Source: Haemophilus sp. (GTDB lineage Bacteria; Pseudomonadota; Gammaproteobacteria; Enterobacterales; Pasteurellaceae). Taken from it: a stretch of 23,858 nt of DNA. The stretch lies in the NCBI GenBank assembly GCA_019423005.1, contig JAHZCF010000001.1, positions 1 to 23,858 of the forward strand, given 5' to 3'. Below, piece after piece: positions 15,524-23,277 of the stretch (the first letter of the stretch is position 1; each line of letters begins with the position of its first letter). Made by a program: the position numbers and the translations under genes. The notes below the pieces were generated by a model. It was given only the letters and a program-made list of their open reading frames with translations. It had not been told where the DNA came from and searched no databases.

Positions 15524-16564
15524 CTATTTCGCTAATTTAACGTCTTGAACCCATTTTTCAATTAAGGCTTTGCGTTGTTCGGTCGCACCGTATTTTTCAA
15601 AGTCATAATTGATGAGGTTAAGTTTGTTTGGATCAAACGCAGTTGGCGATTGTTCCGCTGTGGTGTTGGTTAAGATTTGTAAAGAGTCACCTTGTTTCCA
15701 CGCTAACTCTTGACCTTCTTTAGATAATGCCCAATCCACGAATAATTTTGCGTTATCGATGTTACGCGCACCTTTTAAGATACTTACGCCACCTAACTCA
15801 TAGCCGGTACCTTCACAAGGCACGACTAATTCCAATGGTGCGCCTTGACGTTTTTCAAGTGCATAATCGTGTAAGAAGCCGATACCTACTGCTGTTTCAC
15901 CTCGTGCTGCATTACGAGATGGGGTAACACCTGATTTGGTGTATTGAGATACGTTTGGATGTAATGCTTTTAAGAAATCAAAGGCTTTTTCTTCGCCCCA
16001 AAGTTGAACGAAAGTAGCCAATGCAGTGTATGCTGTACCAGCGCTTTGTGGGTCAGCAATTTGCACTTCACCTTTTAAGCGAAGATCAGTTAAATCTTTC
16101 CAGCATTTTGGTACTTCTTTAATACCTAATTTTGCTAAACGCTCGGTATTCACACCAAAACCTAAGATACCCATGTAAATCGCAGAAACATAATGTCCTT
16201 TGGTTTTCGCTGGATCACGGAAACGTTCAACAATTTCATCAATGTGTTTAGATTTATAAGGTTCGATTAAACCCAACTCTGCCGCTTGTGCTTGAGGGTC
16301 GAATGTACCACCAAACCAAACGTCTGCTTGTGGGTTATTTTTTTCCGCTTCAACTTTTGCAAAAGTACTGCCTGAACCGTTGCGAATAAATGAGGTTTTC
16401 ACGTCATATTTTTCGCCAAAGGCTTTCGTTGTCGTTTCACAAAGAATATTGGTCGCACTACAATACACCACTAAACGCCCTTGAGCATTAACGGCTGATG
16501 ATGTCATGAAGCCTGCAGCTAAAAGTGCGGTTGAAATGGAGAGAGAAATTTTATTCATTTTCAT
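15524..16564 (-). CDS. afuA: Periplasmic binding protein AfuA, copy 2
   Basis: A 346-residue precursor; signal peptide cleavage is predicted after VNA at residue 27, then QGRLVVYCSATN. It is a tandem paralogue of the next gene and first in the operon, directly behind the CRP-type promoter. It has no tyrosine pair for iron. The Afu-type set is His232, Asp233 and Glu256 (in FLHDYALEK and GTGYELGG). Unlike the other copy it keeps Asp at the sugar-contact position, as I recall for characterised AfuA, so it is the better candidate for glucose-6-phosphate-type substrates. The ATG at 16564 is chosen because GAGGAG lies 7 bases upstream and a normal signal peptide begins there. The frame is open for 20 more codons, but these overlap the promoter leader. 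Confidence 0.91.
   Translation of the reverse strand: MKMNKISLSISTALLAAGFMTSSAVNAQGRLVVYCSATNILCETTTKAFGEKYDVKTSFIRNGSGSTFAKVEAEKNNPQADVWFGGTFDPQAQAAELGLIEPYKSKHIDEIVERFRDPAKTKGHYVSAIYMGILGFGVNTERLAKLGIKEVPKCWKDLTDLRLKGEVQIADPQSAGTAYTALATFVQLWGEEKAFDFLKALHPNVSQYTKSGVTPSRNAARGETAVGIGFLHDYALEKRQGAPLELVVPCEGTGYELGGVSILKGARNIDNAKLFVDWALSKEGQELAWKQGDSLQILTNTTAEQSPTAFDPNKLNLINYDFEKYGATEQRKALIEKWVQDVKLAK
16523..16531 (+). repeat. DNA uptake signal sequence, in afuA2
   Basis: Perfect AAGTGCGGT within the signal-peptide coding region of afuA2. Confidence 0.85.
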
Positions 16565-16611
16565 CGTACACTCCTCATAAATAACACTGATGAAATAATA
16601 AAAACGAGCAC

Positions 16612-16654
16612 ATCGTAAGCGCAAACAAAAAAAAATTCCGTGAACTACTTCACA
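16612..16654 (-). promoter_or_regulatory. CRP-dependent class II promoter for the afu operon
   Basis: A CRP site, TGTGA-AGTAGT-TCACG on the minus strand (16639-16654), matches the consensus in 9 of 10 core bases and has symmetric AAATT/AATTT flanks. A -10-like TACGAT lies at 16612-16617. The centre of the CRP site (16646.5) is exactly 32 bases from the centre of the -10, the spacing of a class II promoter with CRP at -41.5. No good -35 is present, as expected for CRP dependence. No Fur-box-like sequence is seen. A run of nine Ts lies in the spacer. Confidence 0.7.
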
Positions 16655-16706
16655 AATTTAAAAAATTTAAATAAAAAAGAAAGATGAATTTAAACTGATT
16701 TTTCTT

Positions 16707-16712
16707 TATAAT
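16707..16712 (+). promoter_or_regulatory. Candidate -10 box of the udk operon promoter
   Basis: A perfect TATAAT 37 bases before the udk ATG, followed by CCCCG. No convincing -35 lies at 16-18 bases. Transcription from it would place the CRP site near -72.5, a position where CRP can act as a class I activator, so the site could also serve udk; this is speculative. Confidence 0.45.
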
Positions 16713-16749
16713 CCCCGTAATTTTTACCTTCCGTTTTTGAGGACGTTCT

Positions 16750-17391
16750 ATGTCAGACTCATCTTGTATTATCATCGCTATCACGGGGGCATCCGCTTCA
16801 GGCAAAAGCTCCATTGCATCTACCGTTCATAAAGAACTTTGTAACGACTTAGGTTGTGAAGAAATCGGCATTATTGCTGAAGACAGCTACTATAAAGATC
16901 AAAGCCATTTAGAGATGAGTGAGCGAGTAAAAACCAACTATGACCACCCGAGTTCAATGGACAGAGATTTACTCATTCAACACTTAAAAGACTTAAAAAA
17001 CGGAACTGCTGTGGATGTTCCTGTCTACAGTTATGTTGAGCACACCAGAACAGGCGAAACCAAACACTTTACGCCAAAGAAAATTGTTATTTTAGAAGGG
17101 ATCTTATTACTTACAGATGAACGAGTTCGCCAATTAGCCGATATTTCTGTCTTTGTGGATACACCATTAGATATTTGTTTTATCCGCCGTTTACAACGTG
17201 ATATGGAAGAACGTGGCCGTTCATTACAATCTGTAATTGACCAATATCGTGCAACTGTTCGTCCAATGTTCTTGCAATTTATTGAGCCATCAAAACAATA
17301 TGCGGATATCGTAATTCCTCGTGGTGGTAAAAACCGCATTGCGATTAATATGTTAAAAGCTCAAATTCTTCATTTATTAAACCAAAAATAG
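16750..17391 (+). CDS. udk: Uridine kinase
   Basis: Phosphorylates uridine and cytidine to UMP and CMP in pyrimidine salvage, in the cytoplasm. The 213-residue protein (usual length) has the P-loop GASASGKS (13-20), the DSYYKD motif, NYDHPSSMD, the substrate-loop YSYVEHTRTGET, and the lid region FIRRLQRDMEERGRS. GAGG precedes the ATG by 7 bases. It is the first gene of a tight plus-strand operon with dcd 8 bases downstream. It is divergent from the afu operon, sharing a 185-base regulatory gap. Confidence 0.97.
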   Translation: MSDSSCIIIAITGASASGKSSIASTVHKELCNDLGCEEIGIIAEDSYYKDQSHLEMSERVKTNYDHPSSMDRDLLIQHLKDLKNGTAVDVPVYSYVEHTRTGETKHFTPKKIVILEGILLLTDERVRQLADISVFVDTPLDICFIRRLQRDMEERGRSLQSVIDQYRATVRPMFLQFIEPSKQYADIVIPRGGKNRIAINMLKAQILHLLNQK

Positions 17392-17399
17392 GAAAAATC

Positions 17400-17981
17400 A
17401 TGCGTCTTTGCGATACCGATATCGAACGCTATCTAGATGATGGCATTATTTCTTTAACGCCTCGTCCTGAAAATGACAAAATCAATGGGGCAACCATTGA
17501 TGTGCGTTTAGGCAATTCATTTCGCGTATTTCGTGAACATTCCGCGCCTTATATTGATTTAAGTGGACCGAAAGAAGAAGTCTCTGCTCAACTTGAATCG
17601 GTGATGAGTGATGAGATCATTATCGGTGATGATGAAGCCTTCTTCTTACATCCGGGTATGTTGGCGCTAGCAACCACATTAGAGTCTGTGAAACTCCCTG
17701 CTAATATTATCGGTTGGTTAGATGGTCGCTCTTCACTTGCTCGTTTAGGTTTAATGGTGCACGTGACCGCTCATCGTATTGATCCAGGTTGGGAAGGTAA
17801 AATTGTGTTAGAGTTTTATAACTCAGGCAAATTACCTTTGGCATTACGTCCCAATATGGTGATTGGTGCTTTAAGTTTTGAAGTGTTAAGTGGCCCTGCT
17901 GCACGCCCGTATATAAGCCGAAAAGATGCGAAATACAAACATCAACAAAATGCGGTAGCGAGCCGAATTAATGAGGATTAA
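17400..17981 (+). CDS. dcd: dCTP deaminase
   Basis: Deaminates dCTP to dUTP, the main route to dTTP in enteric-type bacteria. At 193 residues it is exactly the length of E. coli Dcd and collinear with it: MRLCDTDIERYL, NGATIDVRLGN, DGRSSLARLGLMVHVTAHR and DPGWEGKIVLEFYNSGK carrying the catalytic glutamate (Glu138 by E. coli numbering). AGGA precedes the start and the next gene follows after 3 bases. The udk-dcd-asmA order is the same as in E. coli. Confidence 0.98.
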   Translation: MRLCDTDIERYLDDGIISLTPRPENDKINGATIDVRLGNSFRVFREHSAPYIDLSGPKEEVSAQLESVMSDEIIIGDDEAFFLHPGMLALATTLESVKLPANIIGWLDGRSSLARLGLMVHVTAHRIDPGWEGKIVLEFYNSGKLPLALRPNMVIGALSFEVLSGPAARPYISRKDAKYKHQQNAVASRINED

Positions 17982-17984
17982 TCT

Positions 17985-19175
17985 ATGAAAAAGATCGCAA
18001 TTAGCCTGTTGATCGTGCTGTTTGCGATCTTTGCTTTTTTTTATGTTCAACTTCAACAAGCTAAGAGTCTTTTGACCGAACAACTGACGAAACGAGATAT
18101 TCAACTTGAAACGGTAAGTATTAGCCTCTTTCCACAGCCTGTTATTTCCTTAGAAAAGGTTAAATATCACGCGATTTCTGCACAAAAAATTGAAGGAAAA
18201 TTACCTTTTATTTCACTCGTTTTTGGGAATCCAACTATTGACGAAATTCAAATTCAGCAAGCTCGCTTTACTGAAAATGCATTGAATTCAGCCAATATCC
18301 GCATGGTATTTTCAGATTTTGCACTCAAACAATTTTTAAAAAAAGATCTTACTTTTAATGGTAGCAACCATATTTGGGTGAACCTTGAAAAACCTATTTA
18401 TGGCAACACCGCAACCTTTGATTTTCTTTTTAACAAAGGAAATATCGCCCTTCGTCAGGAAGGTGAATCACTTATTCAATTTGATGACGTGCAATTCAAT
18501 CAGCAAAAATTAGGCTATATTGAAATTCATGCTGATTTAACGAAACCACAGAAACTTGCCATTGGTTACATTCGACCAACATGCACCACGAATTGTCTTG
18601 CTGTACTCAAATTTAGTAGCTATCTGCAAAAAAGTGCGGTCAATTTTTCTGGTAAAAATTTTCCGTTAACACAGTTGTTAGCGTTACTTAATTTTCCTCA
18701 AACCATGACGGGCACAAGTGATTTTAATGTTCAATTAGCTTTTGCAAATTCAGAATTAGCTCAAGGGAAATTTGATTTTAACGCACGTGATGGTGAGCTT
18801 TTAGGACTTAACCTACTGGATATGGCAGCACAGTATTTACCGATTAATTACAACAGTGATTTAACCGCGAGTAGAAATATGAACACGCCTTATGAGCGTT
18901 TTGAATCAAGCCTTTCATTCGAAAATCATTTACTCAAAGTCGATAAAATAAGCTTAAAAACAACCGCACTTTTAGCGGAAGGTGCTGGAGCGATTGATTT
19001 AGATAATGTACAATGTGATGTCAATTTAACCTTAAGATCCACTAACGAAAAATACAAAAAGCTGGCATTGCCTATTCGCTTTTTCGATAGTTGCTACTCA
19101 CCACAGTATAAGGTAAATATTGACCAAAACTTTCGTCATCAATTGAAAGAATTAATTAAAGAGAAATTAAAATAA
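17985..19175 (+). CDS. Short AsmA-family envelope protein
   Basis: A 396-residue protein with one N-terminal membrane segment (about residues 4-22); the remainder, probably periplasmic, is rich in beta-strand pattern. The C-terminal part (GTSDFNVQLAF..., DGELLGLNLLDMAAQYLPI, then LLKVDKISLKTTALLAEGAGAIDL) is typical of the AsmA repeat domain; such proteins are linked to lipid transfer and outer-membrane assembly. It is much shorter than E. coli AsmA (617 aa) but sits in the same place after dcd, so it is probably the orthologue with part of the middle missing. GAGGA precedes the start. Its stop codon shares one base with the sotB start (TAATG). Two uptake signals lie inside. Confidence 0.85.
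   Translation: MKKIAISLLIVLFAIFAFFYVQLQQAKSLLTEQLTKRDIQLETVSISLFPQPVISLEKVKYHAISAQKIEGKLPFISLVFGNPTIDEIQIQQARFTENALNSANIRMVFSDFALKQFLKKDLTFNGSNHIWVNLEKPIYGNTATFDFLFNKGNIALRQEGESLIQFDDVQFNQQKLGYIEIHADLTKPQKLAIGYIRPTCTTNCLAVLKFSSYLQKSAVNFSGKNFPLTQLLALLNFPQTMTGTSDFNVQLAFANSELAQGKFDFNARDGELLGLNLLDMAAQYLPINYNSDLTASRNMNTPYERFESSLSFENHLLKVDKISLKTTALLAEGAGAIDLDNVQCDVNLTLRSTNEKYKKLALPIRFFDSCYSPQYKVNIDQNFRHQLKELIKEKLK
18632..18640 (+). repeat. DNA uptake signal sequence, in the asmA-like gene
   Basis: Perfect AAGTGCGGT followed by CAATTTTT, a full extended uptake signal. Confidence 0.85.
18963..18971 (-). repeat. DNA uptake signal sequence, in the asmA-like gene
   Basis: Perfect AAGTGCGGT on the minus strand. 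Confidence 0.85.
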
Positions 19176-20353
19176 TGTCCTTTTATCAGAAAGCAGAAAG
19201 AACCCAATATTGGCGCGTAGTCATCATGGCTTGCGCCGCTTTTATTTTTAATACCACGGAATTTGTGCCAGTTGCGTTACTCACCGATATCGGACAAAGT
19301 TTTGATATGCAAAGCTCCGATGTGGGTTTAATGATGACGGTTTATGCCTGGACAGTCATGATTATGTCTTTACCCGCCATGCTCGCGACAGGTGATATGG
19401 AACGTAAAGGCTTGTTACTGAAACTTTTCGTGATTTTTATTATCGGTCATATTATCTCGGTCATCGCATGGAATTATTGGATTCTTCTCATTGCCCGTAT
19501 GTGTATTGCGGTAGCGCATTCACTCTTCTGGGCAATTACAGCGTCATTAGTGATGCGAGTTGCACCAAAGAATAAGAAAACACAAGCCATAGGTATGCTC
19601 GCTATCGGTACATCCCTTGCAACTATTTTGGGCTTGCCATTAGGTCGTTTGGTTGGTCAATTAGTTGGCTGGCGTATTACTTTCGCAATCATTGCCGCAT
19701 TAGCTTTGATTGTGATGGTATTCATTATGCGTTTATTGCCAAATCTACCTAGCAAAAATGCAGGCTCGTTATCTAGTCTGCCTATTTTAGCAAAACGTCC
19801 ATTACTGATTGGACTTTATGCCACAACGGTAATCATTGTTTCTGCACACTTTACCGCTTATACCTACATTGAACCCTTTATGGTTCAAATCGGCGAACTC
19901 GATCCAAATCTTGCAACGATAATTTTGTTAGTTTTTGGGGTTTCAGGCATTACCGCAAGTGTGATATTTAACCGCTTATACCGTTTCGGTCCAACTCAAT
20001 TTATCAGTGGGGCAATGATTTTACTGACTATATCTTTAACATTTATGCTTGCCTCTGCGAGTTATACCGCCACGATGTTTACCCTTGCTTTTATTTGGGG
20101 TATTGGCATCTCTTGTATCGGACTCGCATTACAAATGCGCGTACTACAACTTGCTCCTGATGCAACGGACGTAGCAAGTGCCATTTATTCCGGTATTTTT
20201 AATGCTGGTATTGGTGCAGGCGCACTATTTGGTAATCAAATCGCTCGTCACATTGGTCTTGAATATATAGGCTTTAGTGGTGCAGCATTAGCGATGATTG
20301 CACTCGGCATCTTTGTCTTCTTTAATTTCGGCTATCGTTCTCAAAACGCCTAA
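19175..20353 (+). CDS. sotB: MFS sugar efflux transporter SotB
   Basis: A 392-residue major facilitator protein with twelve predicted membrane segments, near the E. coli SotB length (396). The first segment carries FNTTEFVPVALLTDIG, characteristic of SotB/YdeA-type exporters, and the loop 2-3 motif is GDMERKG. E. coli SotB exports arabinose and IPTG-like sugars; the natural substrate here is unknown, and it could equally act as a drug exporter. The start overlaps the asmA-like stop by one base and has only a weak ribosome site, so translation is probably coupled. It is the last gene of the udk operon, ending at a strong terminator shared with dppF. Confidence 0.92.
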   Translation: MSFYQKAERTQYWRVVIMACAAFIFNTTEFVPVALLTDIGQSFDMQSSDVGLMMTVYAWTVMIMSLPAMLATGDMERKGLLLKLFVIFIIGHIISVIAWNYWILLIARMCIAVAHSLFWAITASLVMRVAPKNKKTQAIGMLAIGTSLATILGLPLGRLVGQLVGWRITFAIIAALALIVMVFIMRLLPNLPSKNAGSLSSLPILAKRPLLIGLYATTVIIVSAHFTAYTYIEPFMVQIGELDPNLATIILLVFGVSGITASVIFNRLYRFGPTQFISGAMILLTISLTFMLASASYTATMFTLAFIWGIGISCIGLALQMRVLQLAPDATDVASAIYSGIFNAGIGAGALFGNQIARHIGLEYIGFSGAALAMIALGIFVFFNFGYRSQNA

Positions 20354-20354
20354 A

Positions 20355-20388
20355 AAAATGACCGCACTTACTCAAGTGCTGTCATTTT
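20355..20388. terminator. Bidirectional terminator between sotB and dppF
   Basis: AAAATGACCGCACTT (20355-20369) pairs with AAGTGCTGTCATTTT (20374-20388) with one mismatch and a 4-base loop ACTC. A-rich and T-rich flanks serve both convergent operons. The left arm is a perfect minus-strand uptake signal (20361-20369); the right arm is a copy with a mismatch. Confidence 0.85.
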
Positions 20389-20400
20389 CTTTTCTCTTTT

Positions 20401-21384
20401 CTAATCGAGATGGAAGCAAGCAATGAGCTTACCGTCAGGATATTTTGCCAATTTAGGCTGCTCATTTCGACATTTATCCGTTGCCTTCCAACAACGCGGA
20501 TTAAATGCACAACCTTTTGGCGGATTAATTGGACTTGGCAATTCTCCGGTTAATTTAATCCGCTGGCGACGTAATTCAGGTGACAATCTTGGTGTCGCTG
20601 AAAGCAAAGCTTGCGTATAAGGATGTTGTGGATTTTTAAAGATCTGCTCTTTTGTACCCATTTCAACACAGCGACCTAAATACATCACCATCACTTCATC
20701 AGCTATGTGCTCAACCACCGAAAGATCATGGGAAATAAACACATAAGATAAACCTAGCTCTGCTTGTAAATCCATCATCAAATTCAGCACTTGTGCACGA
20801 ACAGATACGTCTAACGCTGAAACCGGTTCATCCGCTACAACCACATCAGGATCAAGCATTAAACCACGAGCAATCGCTATACGCTGACGTTGTCCACCTG
20901 AAAACATATGTGGATAGCGATTATAAAACTCTTCACGCAACCCCACTTTTGCCATCATGGATAACACTTTTTCTTTGCGTTCTTTTGCCGATAGATTGGT
21001 ATTAATGACTAAAGGTTCTTCCAAAATTGTGCCGATTTTCTTACGCGGATTCAGTGAGGCATAAGGGTTTTGAAACACAATTTGTATTTTCTGACGACGC
21101 AATGCTTTCGTTTCGTGATCATTCTCTAAGAAATTTTGTCCGTTGTAATACAACTCACCTTCTGTCGGCTCTTCTATCATCGTCAAAAGACGACCAAGTG
21201 TCGATTTCCCACAACCTGACTCCCCCACCACGGCAAGCGTTTTGCCTCGTTCTAGAGAAAAAGACACACCATCTAATGCTTTCACTTGCTGTGTTTTTGC
21301 AAACATCCCTTTTTTCACAGGATAATATTTTTTCAGCCCGATAGCATTAAGCAATGGAGCATTCTCTTGTGCGACATTAGACAT
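20401..21384 (-). CDS. dppF: Dipeptide ABC importer ATPase DppF
   Basis: A 327-residue ATPase of the oligopeptide/dipeptide importer, paired with DppD. It has Walker A GESGCGKS (54-61), signature FSGGQ (161-165), Walker B VVVADEP (181-187) and switch His219 (in SHD). The C-terminal oligopeptide-transporter domain has four cysteines (292, 298, 305, 323; pattern GCAFNPRC...C...C), which in related DppD proteins bind a [4Fe-4S] cluster. The ATG at 21384 has AAGGAG 8 bases upstream and overlaps the dppD end by 8 bases; an ATG seven codons earlier lacks a site. It is the last gene of the operon. Confidence 0.95.
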   Translation of the reverse strand: MSNVAQENAPLLNAIGLKKYYPVKKGMFAKTQQVKALDGVSFSLERGKTLAVVGESGCGKSTLGRLLTMIEEPTEGELYYNGQNFLENDHETKALRRQKIQIVFQNPYASLNPRKKIGTILEEPLVINTNLSAKERKEKVLSMMAKVGLREEFYNRYPHMFSGGQRQRIAIARGLMLDPDVVVADEPVSALDVSVRAQVLNLMMDLQAELGLSYVFISHDLSVVEHIADEVMVMYLGRCVEMGTKEQIFKNPQHPYTQALLSATPRLSPELRRQRIKLTGELPSPINPPKGCAFNPRCWKATDKCRNEQPKLAKYPDGKLIACFHLD

Positions 21385-22360
21385 TGCTTGGTTCTCCTTG
21401 GGCATTTAATGGGGTATGACATTTAACTTGTCGATTTCCTACGTGACGTAATTCAGGTTCAACAGTTCGACAAAGATCGGTCGCATACGGACAACGTGGA
21501 TTTAACAAGCAACCTTGTGGACGATCGTATTTACCTGGCACCACACCGGGTAAAGATTGCAAACGAGATTTACCTTCGGCAAATTCAGGTAAAGAACGTA
21601 ATAACGCTTGAGTGTAAGGATGTTTTGGTTCACGGAAAATATCTTCTGCTCGTCCTTCTTCTACTACTTGTCCTGCATACATTACAATAATGCGATGTGC
21701 CGCTTCTGCGACTAGCGCAAGATCGTGCGTGATCAGAATCAACGACATACATTCTTTTTGCTGTAACTCAAGCAACAAATCTACAATTTGAGCTTGAATG
21801 GTCACATCCAGTGCAGTGGTTGGTTCATCTGCAATGAGCAATCTCGGTTTACATGCAATCGCCATAGCAATCATAACGCGTTGGCTCATCCCGCCAGAAA
21901 GCTGATGCGGATAAACATCAATACGCGATTCAGGATCCGGAATACCGACTAAGCGTAATAGCTCTAAGGTGCGCTCACGGCGTTCTTTTTTGCTGCCGCC
22001 TTGATGCGCTTTGATGGCTTCCATAATTTGGAAACCCACCGTATAGGCCGGATTTAAGCTTGTCATCGGGTCTTGGAAGATCATGGCAATATCTGCGCCA
22101 ACTAATTCCCGCTTTTCTTTTGCCGGTAAGCTTAAGAGATCTTTTCCTTCAAATTCTAGGCCTTTCGCTGAAACACGCCCTGGAAAATCAATCAAACCCA
22201 TCACTGCAAGAGAACTCACTGATTTTCCCGAGCCCGACTCGCCGACAATACCTAATACTTCGCCTTGATTGACTTGGTAGCTAATACGATCCACCGCTTT
22301 AAAAGGTGCTTTTTCATCACCAAAGTGAACAGACAGCTCTTTTACATCTAATAATGCCAT
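21377..22360 (-). CDS. dppD: Dipeptide ABC importer ATPase DppD
   Basis: A 327-residue ATPase with Walker A GESGSGKS (40-47), Q-loop FQDPMTSLNP, signature LSGGM (154-158), Walker B LLIADEP (174-180) and switch His212. The C-terminus carries four cysteines (284, 290, 297, 314) in the same pattern as DppF, a probable [4Fe-4S] site by family knowledge. With DppF it drives dipeptide import through DppBC; in E. coli the system also takes up haem and 5-aminolevulinate. It starts 8 bases after dppC, with AGGGGG upstream. Confidence 0.96.
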   Translation of the reverse strand: MALLDVKELSVHFGDEKAPFKAVDRISYQVNQGEVLGIVGESGSGKSVSSLAVMGLIDFPGRVSAKGLEFEGKDLLSLPAKEKRELVGADIAMIFQDPMTSLNPAYTVGFQIMEAIKAHQGGSKKERRERTLELLRLVGIPDPESRIDVYPHQLSGGMSQRVMIAMAIACKPRLLIADEPTTALDVTIQAQIVDLLLELQQKECMSLILITHDLALVAEAAHRIIVMYAGQVVEEGRAEDIFREPKHPYTQALLRSLPEFAEGKSRLQSLPGVVPGKYDRPQGCLLNPRCPYATDLCRTVEPELRHVGNRQVKCHTPLNAQGEPSNV

Positions 22361-22368
22361 TCTGCCCC

Positions 22369-23265
22369 CTATTGTTTTAATTTTGGATCGAGCGCATCAC
22401 GCAACCCGTCGCCCATTAAGTTAAATGCTAAAACAAGCGATAAAATCACTAAACCTGGAATGGTAACCAACCAGTTTGCCGCCTGCATAAAGCTACGTGA
22501 TTCAGATAACATAGTGCCCAATTCTGGTGTTGGTGGTTTTGCGCCGATACCTAAGAAACCTAAAGTCGCTAATTCTAAAATCGCATTAGAAATCCCCATC
22601 GTCATTTGTACGATAAGCGGTGCAAGGCAATTCGGTAAAATCACAATAAACATTAAACGTAATACGCTTGCTCCCGCTACGCGAGAAGAAGTCACATAAT
22701 CCCTGTTTTTCTCATTTAATACTGCTGCACGTGTTAAGCGCACATAACTTGGAATGGATACCACGGCAATCGCCAACGTCGCATTCGTTAAAGAGGGCTC
22801 TAAAATTGACACCACCACAATGGTTAAAAGCAAGTTTGGGATAGCCAACATGATGTCAATGAAACGAACAATTAATGTATCTAATGCTCCACCATAATAG
22901 CCTGCGAGCAAGCCAAGACTCGTTCCTAAAATGCAAGATAAAATGACAATAATGAAACCTGCAAAAACAGAAATGCGCGTACCATAAATAATGCGAGAAA
23001 GAATATCTCGACCAATGTCATCCGTACCCAGTAAATAAGCTGAATTGCCGCCTTCATACCACGCAGGCGGTAACAATAGCGCTGAACGATTTTGTTCGAT
23101 AGGATCAAAAGGTGCTATCCAAGGGGCAAAAATACTGATTAATGCAACAGCAAGGATAAAAGTGAGCCCAATCACCGCCCCTTTATTTTGTTTGAAATAA
23201 AACCAAAACTCCTGCAATGGTGTGCGAGGAGCAACGGTTTCAATAGATAAAGTTTGTTCCGTCAT
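22369..23265 (-). CDS. dppC: Dipeptide ABC importer permease DppC
   Basis: A 298-residue inner-membrane permease with about six hydrophobic segments. It has the N-terminal OppC-type segment (FYFKQNKGAVIGL), the motif LLGTDDIGRDILSRIIYGTR, and the coupling region LATLGFLGIGAKPPTPELG. It pairs with DppB to form the channel. AAGGAG lies 8 bases before the ATG; the dppB stop is 12 bases upstream. Confidence 0.96.
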   Translation of the reverse strand: MTEQTLSIETVAPRTPLQEFWFYFKQNKGAVIGLTFILAVALISIFAPWIAPFDPIEQNRSALLLPPAWYEGGNSAYLLGTDDIGRDILSRIIYGTRISVFAGFIIVILSCILGTSLGLLAGYYGGALDTLIVRFIDIMLAIPNLLLTIVVVSILEPSLTNATLAIAVVSIPSYVRLTRAAVLNEKNRDYVTSSRVAGASVLRLMFIVILPNCLAPLIVQMTMGISNAILELATLGFLGIGAKPPTPELGTMLSESRSFMQAANWLVTIPGLVILSLVLAFNLMGDGLRDALDPKLKQ

Positions 23266-23277
23266 TAATAAGGCTCC

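Noticed and set aside
16565..16624. Longer N-terminus of afuA2
   Set aside because: It would put 20 charged and aromatic residues ahead of a normal signal peptide and overlap the CRP promoter; the ATG at 16564 has GAGGAG.
16565..16749. Fur box for the supposed iron operon
   Set aside because: No sequence resembling GATAATGATAATCATTATC was found in the udk-afuA2 gap or in the leader between the two afuA genes.
20423..21344. Plus-strand open frames opposite dppF
   Set aside because: They are antisense shadows of dppF with no start signals or recognisable domains.
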